A stretch of DNA of 64,000 nucleotides from DASZZZ01 sp036260375 (GTDB lineage: Bacteria > Actinomycetota > CADDZG01 > WHSQ01). A program made the translations under genes and the position numbers. The notes under the pieces are model-generated. The model saw nothing but the letters and a program-made list of their open reading frames with translations, had not been told where the DNA came from and ran no database searches. The stretch covers positions 1-64,000 of the forward strand of contig DASZZZ010000068.1 in the NCBI GenBank assembly GCA_036260375.1, given 5' to 3'. Positions 15,404-25,143 of this stretch are shown here, one piece after another; position 1 is the first letter of the stretch; each line of letters opens with the position of its first letter.

Positions 15404-18400
15404 GCGCGCCGGCGGGTGCGTCGCCCGCGCTCAGGCGCGCGCTGCACGGCTTCGAGCCGACGCCGGAGCAGTGGGCCGCGATCACGCACCCGCTCGAGCC
15501 GCTGCACCTCGTCGCGGGGGCCGGCGCCGGCAAGACCGCGGTGATGGCGGCGCGCATCGTGTGGATCGTCGAGACGCACGGCGTGCTGCCGTCGCAGGTG
15601 CTCGGGCTCACGTTCACGAACAAGGCGTCGGAGGAGCTGCTCGAGCGCGTGCGCAACGCCGTCGGCGTGGGGACGTACGGAGCCGACACGGTCGTGCAGA
15701 CCTACAACGCGTTCGCGGCCGGCATCGTGCGCGACCACGGCCTGCTCGCCGGCGTCGAGCCCGAGGCCGGGCTGCTGACCGAGGCACAGCAGTGGCAGCT
15801 CGTGCTGTCGTGCCTCGACGACGTGCCGCCGTTCGAGGCGATCGAGCTGCGTTCGCCGGCGGCGCTCGTCAAGGACACGCTCGCGCTCGCGTCGTCGCTC
15901 GCCGACCACATCGTCGCGGTCGCCGACGTCGACGCCGCGGCCGACCGCGTGCTCGCGTCGGCGAACGCGCCCGAAGCGGTCGAGCGCACCGCGCGCAAGC
16001 GCAAGGAGCTGTGCCGCGTCGTCGAGGCGTACCGGCGGGCGAAGGCGCGCAGCGGCCGCATCGACTTCGGCGACCAGGTCACCAAGGCGGTCGAGATCCT
16101 CGAGGGCCACGCCGACGTGCGCGCCGCCTTTCGCGCCCGATGGCCGGTCGTCCTGCTCGACGAGTACCAGGACACCAACGTCGCGCAGCGGCGGTTGATC
16201 CAGGCCGTCGTCGAGCGCGGGGGAGCGGTGACCGCGGTCGGCGACGCGCGCCAGGCGATCTACGCGTTCCGCGGGGCGACGATGTACAACCTCATCGGCT
16301 TCCCGGAGCACTTCCCGCGCGCGTCGGGTACGTCGTACAGGGAGCTGTCGCTGTCGGAGAACTTCCGCTCGGGGCGGCGCATCCTCGCGGTCGCGAACCG
16401 GATCGTCGCGCGCATCGACCCCGAGCGCCGCCCGGGCGACGACCTCCGTCCGCACGAGCCGAACGGCGACGGCGCCGTGTCGCTCGGGCTGTTCGCCGAC
16501 GAGCACGCCGAGGCGTCGTGGATCGCGCGCCGGTGCGAGGAGCTGCACGGCACGCCGGCCGCCGGGGGCCGGGCTCCGGTGCAGTGGCGCGACATCGCGA
16601 TCCTCGTGCGGCGCAAGGCGTCGATGGACACGATCCTTCAGGCTCTCGAGGAGCGCGACGTCCCCGTCGAGGTCGTCGGCATCGGGGGATTGCTCAAGAC
16701 GCCCGAGGTGACCGAGATCGTGGCGTGGCTGCGCTGCCTCGAGACCAAGCCGTCGGCGAACCGATGGCTCGCACGCATCCTGCTCGGCCCCCGTTGGCGC
16801 GTCCACTACCGCGACCTCGCACTGTGCGCGCGCTGGGCCGCGGGGCGCAACCTCGACCTCCGCACGACGCTCGCCGGCGGCGACGCCGACGCGGCGCGCG
16901 ACGTCGAGCCCGGCGACGTCGGCTTCTCGCTGCTGGAGTCGCTCGCGCACCTCGACGAGATCGAGGGCCTCGGGGCCGACGCGAAGCAGCGCCTCGGCGC
17001 GTTCGCGCGCCGGCTCGCGCGCGTGCAGGAGAAGGCGACCGGGCCGTTGCTCGACCTCGTGCAGGAGGTCGTGCGGACGTCGGGCCTCGCCGACGCACTC
17101 GACGCGTCGCGCGCCCGCGCCGCCGCGTCGGCCAAGCAGAACGTCGCCAACCTGCTCGATCACGTCGCCGCGTTCGCGCCCGTCGAGGGCGACGCGACGC
17201 TGCGAAGCTTTCTCGCGTACCTCGACGCCGCCGACGACGCCGAGGAAACGCTCGAGGCGACGCAGCCGGCGGACCAGGACTCGGTCAAGCTGATGACGGT
17301 GCACGCGGCCAAGGGTCTGGAGTTCGAGTGCGTGTTCGTGCCGTCGGTGGCGGCGGGGCGCGGCGCGGGCGGCGACTACAAGTGGTCGGTCTTCCCGAAC
17401 ACGCGCGCGTCCAATCCGCTCACGAGCTACACCGAGCTGCCGTACGAGGTGCGCGAGGACAGCGGTCACCTGCCGCGCTGGACCGGCAAGCTCGGCGACT
17501 TCTCCGACGCGGTCACGGAGCGCGCGCTCGAGGACGAGCGGCGGCTGTTCTACGTCGCGCTGACGCGCGCCAAGCAGCGGCTCGCGGTGACCGCGGCGTG
17601 GTGGTACGGGCGCGACCGGACCCCCAAGGGCCCGTCGATGTTCTGGGACGAGCTCGACGCGATGTCCGCCGACGGCCTCGTCGACGTCGTCGCGCGCGCC
17701 GACCAGCCCGACGACAATCCCGTGGTGGGCGTGCTCGAGGGGCGGCGCGCGTGGCCGCCGGCGCCGCGCGCGGGGGCCGACGACGAGCTGTTTCCGGAGG
17801 GGTGGGGCGCCGCGGCCGACGCGGTCGTGCGCGGCGACGCGTCGTTCGACGATCTCCTCGCGCGCCTCGCGGAGCCCGAGCGCGACGCAGCGCGCGCCGC
17901 GCTTCGGCGTCACGTCGCGGATCTCGACGTCATCGACGCCGCGCGACGGCGCGCCGCGGACCCCGCGGCGGCCGAGACGCCGATCGTGAGCGCGACCGAC
18001 TACGCGCGCGTCCGATCAGGTCGCGGCGACGCGTACGACGGCGCCGGGCGCGAACTGCCGTCGCGGCCCACCGCGGCTCGCCGCATCGGCACGGAGATAC
18101 ATCGCGTCGTCGAGGAGCACACGCGCGGCATCTCGCCGTATGCGGAGGAGCACGAGCTCGACGAGCCGGCCGCGGCCGCCGACCTGCGGTCGGTGGCGCG
18201 CGCTCTCGGGCGGTGGAGCGAGCTCGGTTACGACGAGCGCACGGTCGCGTCGCTGCCGTCGGGACAGCCGATGATCGAGTTGCCGTTCGCACTGCGGGTC
18301 GACGGGTCGATCGTCCGCGGCCGGATCGACGTCGTGTTCGAGACCGACGACGGGGGCCTCGAGATCGTCGACTACAAGACGGGCGAGCGGTTCGACGTCG

Positions 18401-18570
18401 GCGAGACCGACCAGCTCGAGGTCTACGCGCTCGCGCTGCACGCCAACGGGCTCGTCCCACCGGGCGCCACCGTGACGCTGACGTACGCGTTCCTGCTCGA
18501 CGACGGGGAGCCGGTCACGCGCGTGTGGTCGCCGGCACCCGCGACGACCGGCGTCGGGTCGCGGTCCTAG
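15400..18570 (+). CDS. adnB: AdnB-like UvrD-family helicase-nuclease subunit
   Basis: A 1,056-residue partner of the preceding gene. The motor is canonical: Walker A AGAGAGKT (K45), motif Ia GLTFTNKAS, Walker B LLDEYQDTN, and motif VI LFYVALTRAKQR. The nuclease domain at about residues 860-1,050 carries GTEIHRVVEEH, GRIDVVFE and EIVDYKTGE with Q-LEVYALAL, all expected catalytic positions, and lacks the Cys cluster of the first subunit. In mycobacterial AdnAB the B subunit drives translocation, which fits its better-kept ATPase site. GTG at 15400 overlaps the adnA stop; AAGGAG lies 8 bases upstream. The stop shares a CTAG with the convergent S2P gene. Confidence 0.88.
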   Translation: MSAPAGASPALRRALHGFEPTPEQWAAITHPLEPLHLVAGAGAGKTAVMAARIVWIVETHGVLPSQVLGLTFTNKASEELLERVRNAVGVGTYGADTVVQTYNAFAAGIVRDHGLLAGVEPEAGLLTEAQQWQLVLSCLDDVPPFEAIELRSPAALVKDTLALASSLADHIVAVADVDAAADRVLASANAPEAVERTARKRKELCRVVEAYRRAKARSGRIDFGDQVTKAVEILEGHADVRAAFRARWPVVLLDEYQDTNVAQRRLIQAVVERGGAVTAVGDARQAIYAFRGATMYNLIGFPEHFPRASGTSYRELSLSENFRSGRRILAVANRIVARIDPERRPGDDLRPHEPNGDGAVSLGLFADEHAEASWIARRCEELHGTPAAGGRAPVQWRDIAILVRRKASMDTILQALEERDVPVEVVGIGGLLKTPEVTEIVAWLRCLETKPSANRWLARILLGPRWRVHYRDLALCARWAAGRNLDLRTTLAGGDADAARDVEPGDVGFSLLESLAHLDEIEGLGADAKQRLGAFARRLARVQEKATGPLLDLVQEVVRTSGLADALDASRARAAASAKQNVANLLDHVAAFAPVEGDATLRSFLAYLDAADDAEETLEATQPADQDSVKLMTVHAAKGLEFECVFVPSVAAGRGAGGDYKWSVFPNTRASNPLTSYTELPYEVREDSGHLPRWTGKLGDFSDAVTERALEDERRLFYVALTRAKQRLAVTAAWWYGRDRTPKGPSMFWDELDAMSADGLVDVVARADQPDDNPVVGVLEGRRAWPPAPRAGADDELFPEGWGAAADAVVRGDASFDDLLARLAEPERDAARAALRRHVADLDVIDAARRRAADPAAAETPIVSATDYARVRSGRGDAYDGAGRELPSRPTAARRIGTEIHRVVEEHTRGISPYAEEHELDEPAAAADLRSVARALGRWSELGYDERTVASLPSGQPMIELPFALRVDGSIVRGRIDVVFETDDGGLEIVDYKTGERFDVGETDQLEVYALALHANGLVPPGATVTLTYAFLLDDGEPVTRVWSPAPATTGVGSRS

Positions 18571-19709
18571 CGCCTGCCGAGGCGCGCGGCGAGGCCGCCG
18601 GTGCGCGTGGGCTCGCCGGCGGCGGCACGCCGCGCGAGGTCCTCGGGGGTCACGACGCCGAGGGTCCGGCCGGCGCGCACGGCGACGATCCACGAGCCGC
18701 CCGACGGGCCGAGCGCGTCGAGGACCGCGTCGTCGGGATCCGCCACCCTGACGCGCTCGGGCGGCACGGCACGATCGCGCACACGCGTCATGGCGCGGTG
18801 CTCGGGCGCGACGGTGCGCATCGCGCCGAGCGTGACGACGCCCTCGAGCGCGCCGTCGAGCGCGCGCAGGACGTAGGCGTGCGGCGCGTCGCCGCCGTCG
18901 TGCCGCTGCAACAGCGCGTCGACCGTCACCCACGCGGGCGCGTCGACGGCCGGCATCGCGAGGTCGCGGACGCGCGTTCCCGCGAGCCGCTCGCGCAGAC
19001 GAATGTCGCGCTCCTCGGTCGCGGCGGCCGACGCGACGAACCATCCGATGAGCGCGAGCCACGGCCCGTCCAGCGCGTCGCCCGCGACCGTGAGGAACCC
19101 ACCGGCGCCGACGAGCACGTAGCCGATGCCGCGCCCGACGCGCGCGGCGAGAGTCGTCGCGCGGGCGCGCGAGCGGCGGCGCCACAACCACGCGCGCAGC
19201 ACGCGCCCGCCGTCGAGCGGGAACGCCGGCAGCATGTTGAACAGAGCGAGGCTTCCGTTGATCCAACCGAGCCACGCGACGGTCCCGGCGAGCAGGCCCG
19301 GCGCCCCGAGCGCGCCGAGCGCGGCGCCCGCGGCGACGAAGGTGAGCGCCAGAGCCACGCTCACCGCCGGTCCGGCGAGCGCGATGCGCAGCTCGGAACG
19401 CGCCGCGGGCACGTCGCCGGCGAGGCGCGCCACGCCTCCGAGCAGCCACAGCGTGACGCCCTCGACCCCGACCCCGTGGCGCCGCGCCGTCATCGCGTGG
19501 CCCATCTCGTGGGCGACGAGCGACGCGAAGAACGCGCACGCGGCCGCGACGCCCGCGGCCCAGTACAGCGACGGGTCGTGACCCGGGTGCTCGCGGGGCA
19601 GGACGCGCCCCGCGAGCGCCTGCGCGACCAGCGCGAACACGACGAACAGGCTCCAGTGAGCGCCGACGGGGACGCCGGCGATGCGGCCGAGGGGGATGCT
19701 CGCGGTCAT
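18567..19709 (-). CDS. Site-2-protease (M50) family metalloprotease with CBS domains
   Basis: A 380-residue membrane protease with about six transmembrane segments. The zinc site is HEMGH (H67, E68, H71) and the third ligand Asp166 lies in NMLPAFPLDGGR. A C-terminal pair of CBS-like repeats covers about residues 240-360 (VRDLAMPAVDAPAWVTVD... and ...LGVVTPEDLARRA). This domain order is that of the SpoIVFB/Rip3-like S2P group, which cleaves membrane-bound regulators; CBS domains usually sense adenine nucleotides. The substrate is unknown. Its stop codon overlaps that of adnB. Confidence 0.85.
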   Translation of the reverse strand: MTASIPLGRIAGVPVGAHWSLFVVFALVAQALAGRVLPREHPGHDPSLYWAAGVAAACAFFASLVAHEMGHAMTARRHGVGVEGVTLWLLGGVARLAGDVPAARSELRIALAGPAVSVALALTFVAAGAALGALGAPGLLAGTVAWLGWINGSLALFNMLPAFPLDGGRVLRAWLWRRRSRARATTLAARVGRGIGYVLVGAGGFLTVAGDALDGPWLALIGWFVASAAATEERDIRLRERLAGTRVRDLAMPAVDAPAWVTVDALLQRHDGGDAPHAYVLRALDGALEGVVTLGAMRTVAPEHRAMTRVRDRAVPPERVRVADPDDAVLDALGPSGGSWIVAVRAGRTLGVVTPEDLARRAAAGEPTRTGGLAARLGRR

Positions 19710-19748
19710 CGTCCACCGAGCTTCGCGCCGCCGCGGCGTTAACCGCCA

Positions 19749-19787
19749 TGCCCCGCCCCGCCGGCGCGTGCCGTAGCGGGCGGGGCA
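19749..19787. repeat. Inverted repeat between divergent genes
   Basis: TGCCCCGCCC (19749-19758) and its exact complement GGGCGGGGCA (19778-19787) flank 19 bases, in the 134-base gap between the S2P gene and lhr. It could be an operator or a leader hairpin. The lack of any protein-site consensus keeps this tentative. Confidence 0.4.
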
Positions 19788-19843
19788 GGCGATGATTGCT
19801 CCGTGACGACGCCGCGCGCGCCCCGCGCCCTCCGCCGGTCGCC

Positions 19844-22800
19844 GTGACCGGGCCCGACCCGCTCGACGGCTTCTCGCCGGTCGCGCGCGCGTGGTTCGAG
19901 GGCGCGTTCGAGGCGCCGACCGCGGCGCAGACGGGCGCGTGGGCGCACGTTCGCTCCGGGCGCAACGCGCTCGTCGTCGCGCCGACGGGGTCGGGCAAGA
20001 CTCTCGCCGCGTTCCTGTGGGCGCTCGACCGCGTCGCGACCGCGCCGGCGCCGGACGAGCGGCGCGGCGTGCGCGTCCTGTACGTGTCGCCGCTGAAGGC
20101 GCTCGCGGTCGACGTCGAGCGCAACCTGCGCACGCCGCTCGCCGGCATGCGGGCCGCGGCCCAGCGGCTGGGCCTCGCGCCGCCGTCGGTGTCGGTCGCG
20201 GTGCGCACCGGCGACACGCCGGCGGACGAGCGCCGCCGGTTCGCGACCGCGCCGGCCGACGTCCTCATCACGACGCCCGAGTCGCTGTTCCTGCTGCTGA
20301 CGTCGCGCGCCCGCGGCGCGCTCGAGTCGGTCGAGACGGTGATCGTCGACGAGGTCCACGCGCTCGCGGGCACCAAGCGGGGCGCCCATCTCGCGCTGAG
20401 CCTCGAGCGCCTCGACGCGCTCGCGGCGCGTCCGGTGCAGCGTGTCGGCCTGTCCGCGACCGTGCGCCCGCCCGACGAGGTCGCTCGCTGGCTCGGCGGG
20501 CCGTCCGACGTCCACGTCGTGCACGCCCCCGGAGACAAGCGCTTCGAGCTGTCCGTGGTCGTGCCGGTGGAGGACCTGTCCGAGCTGGGACGTCCGACGG
20601 GGGAGCCGCACGAGGGCTCGGCCGCCGGCGCCGAGGCGCGCACGAGCGTGTGGCCGCATGTCGAGGAGCGCGTGCTCGACCTCGTCCGCTCGCACTCGAG
20701 CACGATCGTGTTCGTCAACTCCCGCCGCCTCGCCGAGCGCCTGTGCGCGCGCCTCAACGACCTCGCCGGCGAGGAGGTCGCGCGCGCCCACCACGGCTCC
20801 GTCGCGCGCGACCAGCGCCTGCGCATCGAGGAGGACCTCAAGGCGGGCCGTCTGCCGGCCGTCGTCGCGACGAGCTCGCTCGAGCTCGGGATCGACATGG
20901 CCGCGGTCGATCTCGTGGTGCAGGTCGAGGCGCCCGACTCGGTCTCGTCGGGCTTGCAGCGCGTCGGACGCGCCGGGCACCACGTCGGCGCCGTGAGCCG
21001 GGGGATCTTCTTTCCGAAGTACCGCGGCGATCTGCTCGAGTGCGCCGTCGTCGTGGAGCGGATGAGACGCGGCGAGATCGAGGAGCTCCGCTACCCGCGC
21101 AACCCGCTCGACGTCCTCGCGCAGCACGTCGTCTCGATGGTGGCCCTCGACGACTGGACCGTCGACGACGTCGACGCCGTCGTGCGGCGCGCGGCCCCCT
21201 TCCGCGACCTCCCGCGCAGCGCGCTCGAGGGTGTCCTCGACATGCTCGCGGGGCGCTATCCGTCGGACGACTTCGCGGAGCTGCGCGCGCGCGTGACGTG
21301 GGACCGCACCGCGGGCCGCATCTCCGCGCGCCGCGGCGCGCAACGGCTCGCGGTGACGTCGGGAGGGACGATCCCCGACCGCGGGTTGTTCGGCGTGTTC
21401 CTCGCGGGCGAGCAGACGACGCGCGTCGGAGAGCTCGACGAGGAGATGGTCTACGAGAGCCGCGTCGGCGAGGTCTTCGTCCTCGGGTCGTCGAGCTGGC
21501 TCATCGAGGACATCACGCACGACCGCGTCCTCGTGAGCCCGGCTCCGGGACAGCCCGGCAAGATGCCGTTCTGGCACGGCGACGCCCCCGGGCGGCCCGT
21601 CGAGCTCGGGCGCGCGCTCGGCGCGTTCGTGCGCGAGCTCGCGTCGATGCCGCCGCAACGACGGCTCGAGCGCCTGCGCGGCGCGGGTCTCGACGACTTC
21701 GCGGCGGGCAACCTCGCCGCCTACCTCGACGAGCAGCGCGCCGCGACCGGCGTGCTGCCCGACGATCGCACGATCGTGGTCGAGCGCTTCCGCGACGAGC
21801 TCGGCGACTGGCGCCTGTGCGTCCACTCGCCGTTCGGCGCGCGCGTGCACGCGCCGTGGAGCCACGTCGTGGAGGCGCACGTGCGCGACCGTCTCGGGCT
21901 CGACGTGCAGTGCATGTACACCGACGACGGCATCGTCGCGCGACTGCCCGAGTCGGACGACGCGCCGCCGGGCTCGTCGGTGGTGTTCGATCCCGACGAC
22001 GTCGAGGACGCGGTCGTCGCGGAGCTCGGGGGCTCGGCGCTGTTCGCGAGCCGCTTTCGCGAGTGCGCCGCGCGCGCGTTGTTGCTCCCGCGCCGGCGTC
22101 CCGGCAGCCGCACGCCGTTGTGGCAGCAGCGCCAGCGCAGCGCGCACCTGTTGCAGGTGGCGCGGCGCTATCCGTCGTTCCCGATCGTGCTCGAGACGTA
22201 TCGCGAGTGCCTCCAGGACGTCTTCGACGTGCCCGGCCTCGTGGAGCTGATGGCGGCGATACGCCGGCGCGAAATCCGCGTGGTCGAGGTCGACACCAGC
22301 GCGCCGTCGCCGTTCGCGACGTCGTTGCAGCTCGACTACGTCGGCGCGTTCATGTACGAGGGCGACGCGCCGCTCGCCGAGCGCCGCGCGCAGGCGCTGT
22401 CGCTCGACCGGACGCTGCTGTCGGAGCTGCTCGGGCGCGCCGAGCTGCGCGAGCTGATCGACGATGGCGCGCTGGCGGACCTCGAGCTCGAGCTCCAGCG
22501 CGTCGTCGACGGCCGCAGGGCGCGCGACGCCGGCGAGCTCCACGACCTGCTCCGCGCGCTCGGGGACCTCGACGACGCGGAGGTCGCGGCGCGCTCCGAG
22601 CGTCCGGCCGACGCGGCGTCGTGGCTCGAGGAGCTACAGCGGACGCGCCGCGCCCTCGAGGTCCGCATCGCGGGGACGCGCCGATGGATCGCCATCGAGG
22701 ACGCCGCGCGCGTGCGAGACGCGCTCGGCGTCGCGCTGCCGGTGGGCGTGCCCGGCGCGTTCCTCGAGCCCGTCGACGACCCGCTCGGCGACGTCGTGGC

Positions 22801-24286
22801 GCGCTACGCGCGCACGCACGGGCCGTTCGTCGCCGACGACGTCGCGCGCCGCCTCGGCCTCGGCGTCGCGGTCGTGACCGGCGTCCTGCGCGCGCTCGAG
22901 GAGCGCGGGCGCGTCGTGGAGGGCGAGTTTCGGCCCGGAGGCACGCGCCCGGAGTGGATCGACGTCGACGTCCTGCGGCGGTTGCGCAGGCGCTCGCTCG
23001 CGGCGCTGCGACGAGAGGTGGAGCCCGTCGACCACGACGTGCTCGCGCGCTTCGCGCTGGCGTGGCACGACGTCGGCGGGCGTGGCGGACCGGGCGACCA
23101 CGACGCGCTCTACCGCGCCGTGGAGCGCCTCCAGGGCGCGCCGTTGCCGGCGTCGCAGCTCGAGACACAGATCATGCCCGCGCGCGTCCCGGGCTACCGT
23201 CCCGGCCTGCTCGACGAGCTGTGCGCGTCGGGCGAGGTCGTGTGGGCGGGGGCCGGCGCGCTCGGGAGCGACGACGGATGGGTGCAGCTCGCGCTCGCGG
23301 AGCACGCGCCGGCGCTCGTGCCCGAGGCCTCCGACGTGCCGCTGTCGGACGGCGCCGCGGCCGTGCGCGGCGCGCTCGCGGCGCGCGGCGCGTCGTTCTT
23401 CCGTCAGCTCGCCGACGCGACCGGCTCGACCGACGACCGCGAGCTGCTGCTGGCGCTGTGGGAGCTCGTGTGGGCCGGCATCGCCACCAACGACACGCTC
23501 GCGCCGCTGCGCGCGCTCGTCGGCGGCGCCGCGACGCCGGCGCGGTCGCGCGCGCGCCGACGCGGCCCCTCGTTCCCGTCGCGGCTCGGCCCGCCGTCGG
23601 GCGCGGGACGATGGAGCCTGTTGCCGCGCGACGGCGTCGAGCCGACGCGGCGCGCGCACGCGCTCGCGACCGTGTTGCTCGAGCGCCACGGCGTCGTCAC
23701 GCGCGGCGCCGTCGCGGCCGAGCGGACGCCGGGCGGGTTCGCGGCCGTCTATCCGGTCCTCAAGGCGCTCGAGGAGTCGGGCCGCTGCCGGCGCGGCTAC
23801 TTCGTCGACGGCCTCGGGGGTGCGCAGTTCGCGCTGCCGGGCGCGGTCGACCGACTGCGCGCGCTGGCGCACGAGCGCGCCGGGCGCGCGGTCGTGCTCG
23901 CCGCGGCCGACCCGGCCAACCCGTACGGCGCGGCGCTGCCGTGGCCCGAGCGCGACGTGGGGCCGGGCCACCGGCCGGGGCGCAAGGCGGGCGCGTCGGT
24001 GGTCGTGCTCGACGGCGTCGTGGCGCTCTACGTCGAGAAGGGCGGGCGGTCGGCGCTGTGCTACTGCGACGACGACGACCTGCCCGAGGTCGCCGCGGCG
24101 CTCGCGGCGGCGGCGCGCGCCGGGACGATCGGGCCGCTGCACGTCCAGCGCGCCGACGGGGTCGAGGTGTTCGGCTCGCGCCTCGGCGACGCGCTCGAGG
24201 GCGCCGGCTTCCGGCCCACGTCGCGCGGGCTGAGGCTCGCGCCGGGGACGCCTGAGGCGCGGCCGCGCGCGGGCGCCAGTGCCTGA
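19844..24286 (+). CDS. lhr: Lhr-type large ATP-dependent DNA helicase
   Basis: A 1,480-residue superfamily 2 helicase matching actinobacterial Lhr in length (about 1,500). From the GTG at 19844, Walker A is APTGSGKT (K52), the DEVH box is at D169-H172 (VIVDEVHAL), motif III is GLSATV, and motif VI is QRVGRAGHH. The family-specific opening LDGFSPVARAWF follows right after the start. The rest is the Lhr core and a long C-terminal domain. The enzyme translocates 3'-5' on single-stranded DNA and unwinds RNA:DNA hybrids in mycobacteria. The frame stays open upstream to a TTG at 19796. The last 8 bases overlap nei2, its known neighbour in Mycobacterium tuberculosis. Confidence 0.9.
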   Translation: MTGPDPLDGFSPVARAWFEGAFEAPTAAQTGAWAHVRSGRNALVVAPTGSGKTLAAFLWALDRVATAPAPDERRGVRVLYVSPLKALAVDVERNLRTPLAGMRAAAQRLGLAPPSVSVAVRTGDTPADERRRFATAPADVLITTPESLFLLLTSRARGALESVETVIVDEVHALAGTKRGAHLALSLERLDALAARPVQRVGLSATVRPPDEVARWLGGPSDVHVVHAPGDKRFELSVVVPVEDLSELGRPTGEPHEGSAAGAEARTSVWPHVEERVLDLVRSHSSTIVFVNSRRLAERLCARLNDLAGEEVARAHHGSVARDQRLRIEEDLKAGRLPAVVATSSLELGIDMAAVDLVVQVEAPDSVSSGLQRVGRAGHHVGAVSRGIFFPKYRGDLLECAVVVERMRRGEIEELRYPRNPLDVLAQHVVSMVALDDWTVDDVDAVVRRAAPFRDLPRSALEGVLDMLAGRYPSDDFAELRARVTWDRTAGRISARRGAQRLAVTSGGTIPDRGLFGVFLAGEQTTRVGELDEEMVYESRVGEVFVLGSSSWLIEDITHDRVLVSPAPGQPGKMPFWHGDAPGRPVELGRALGAFVRELASMPPQRRLERLRGAGLDDFAAGNLAAYLDEQRAATGVLPDDRTIVVERFRDELGDWRLCVHSPFGARVHAPWSHVVEAHVRDRLGLDVQCMYTDDGIVARLPESDDAPPGSSVVFDPDDVEDAVVAELGGSALFASRFRECAARALLLPRRRPGSRTPLWQQRQRSAHLLQVARRYPSFPIVLETYRECLQDVFDVPGLVELMAAIRRREIRVVEVDTSAPSPFATSLQLDYVGAFMYEGDAPLAERRAQALSLDRTLLSELLGRAELRELIDDGALADLELELQRVVDGRRARDAGELHDLLRALGDLDDAEVAARSERPADAASWLEELQRTRRALEVRIAGTRRWIAIEDAARVRDALGVALPVGVPGAFLEPVDDPLGDVVARYARTHGPFVADDVARRLGLGVAVVTGVLRALEERGRVVEGEFRPGGTRPEWIDVDVLRRLRRRSLAALRREVEPVDHDVLARFALAWHDVGGRGGPGDHDALYRAVERLQGAPLPASQLETQIMPARVPGYRPGLLDELCASGEVVWAGAGALGSDDGWVQLALAEHAPALVPEASDVPLSDGAAAVRGALAARGASFFRQLADATGSTDDRELLLALWELVWAGIATNDTLAPLRALVGGAATPARSRARRRGPSFPSRLGPPSGAGRWSLLPRDGVEPTRRAHALATVLLERHGVVTRGAVAAERTPGGFAAVYPVLKALEESGRCRRGYFVDGLGGAQFALPGAVDRLRALAHERAGRAVVLAAADPANPYGAALPWPERDVGPGHRPGRKAGASVVVLDGVVALYVEKGGRSALCYCDDDDLPEVAAALAAAARAGTIGPLHVQRADGVEVFGSRLGDALEGAGFRPTSRGLRLAPGTPEARPRAGASA

Positions 24287-25103
24287 GGGCGACACCGTGC
24301 ACCTCGCCGCGGCGCGACTGCGGACGGCGCTCGGGGGTCGCGTCCTGACGGCGGCCGAGCTGCGCGTGCCGCGCCACGCCACCGCCCGCCTCGCGGGCCG
24401 CCGCGTCGTGGACGTCGCGGCGCGCGGCAAGCACCTGTTGGTGCGGCTCGACGGCGGGCTCACGTTGCACACCCACTTCGAGATGGACGGCTCGTGGCAC
24501 CTCTACCGGCCGGGCCGCCGGTGGCGCGGGCCGGAGCACGAGGTGCGCGCCGTGCTGGCGACCGACGAGTGGGTCGCGGTCGGGTTCCGCCTCGCCGCGA
24601 CCGACCTCTTGCCGAGCGCGCGCGAGGCCGAGCTGGTCGGCCACCTCGGCCCCGACCTCCTCGGCGACGACGGCGTCCCGGTCGCCGCCGGAGGATGGGA
24701 CGCGGCCGAGGCGGTGCGACGTCTCGCCGCGGCGCCCGAACGGGCCGTCGGCGACGCGCTGCTCGACCAGCGAAACCTCGCGGGCGTAGGGAACGTCTAC
24801 AAGAGCGAGCTCTGCTTCCTGCGCGGACTCGACCCGTGGACGCCCATGGGGGACGTGCCCGACGTCGCGGGGCTGGTCGCGCTGGCGCGCCGCCTGCTGT
24901 GGGCGAACCGCACGACCGGGAGCCAGGTGACGACCGGCGACCCCGTGTCGGGTCGCAGCCGCTGGGTATACGGACGCGCCGGGCTGCCGTGCCGGCGCTG
25001 CGGGACGCCGGTCCGGCGAGCGCCGGCGCGGGCGGGGAGCGAGCGGGTGACGTACTGGTGTCCGTCGTGCCAGCCGCGGCCGGCACCACGGTCGAGCGCG
25101 TGA
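24279..25103 (+). CDS. nei2: Fpg/Nei family DNA glycosylase-lyase, Nei2-like
   Basis: A 274-residue base-excision repair glycosylase. After removal of Met the N-terminus is PEGDT, with the catalytic Pro and Glu of the family. The H2TH region holds DQRNLAGVGNVYKSE (about residues 165-179), with the conserved Asn and Lys for DNA contact. The C-terminal zinc finger is CRRC-x(about 18)-CPSC. MPEGDTVH is the mycobacterial Nei2 form, directed at oxidised pyrimidines. The GTG start lies inside the end of lhr (8-base overlap), so the two are translated together. Confidence 0.9.
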   Translation: MPEGDTVHLAAARLRTALGGRVLTAAELRVPRHATARLAGRRVVDVAARGKHLLVRLDGGLTLHTHFEMDGSWHLYRPGRRWRGPEHEVRAVLATDEWVAVGFRLAATDLLPSAREAELVGHLGPDLLGDDGVPVAAGGWDAAEAVRRLAAAPERAVGDALLDQRNLAGVGNVYKSELCFLRGLDPWTPMGDVPDVAGLVALARRLLWANRTTGSQVTTGDPVSGRSRWVYGRAGLPCRRCGTPVRRAPARAGSERVTYWCPSCQPRPAPRSSA

Positions 25104-25143
25104 CGACGACGCGCCCGCGACGAGTGACGGAGAGGGACGGGAC

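Noticed and set aside
19739..22543. 934-codon minus-strand frame opposite lhr
   Set aside because: Same reason: it lies antisense to conserved helicase motifs, has no start signal and its product has no recognisable domain.
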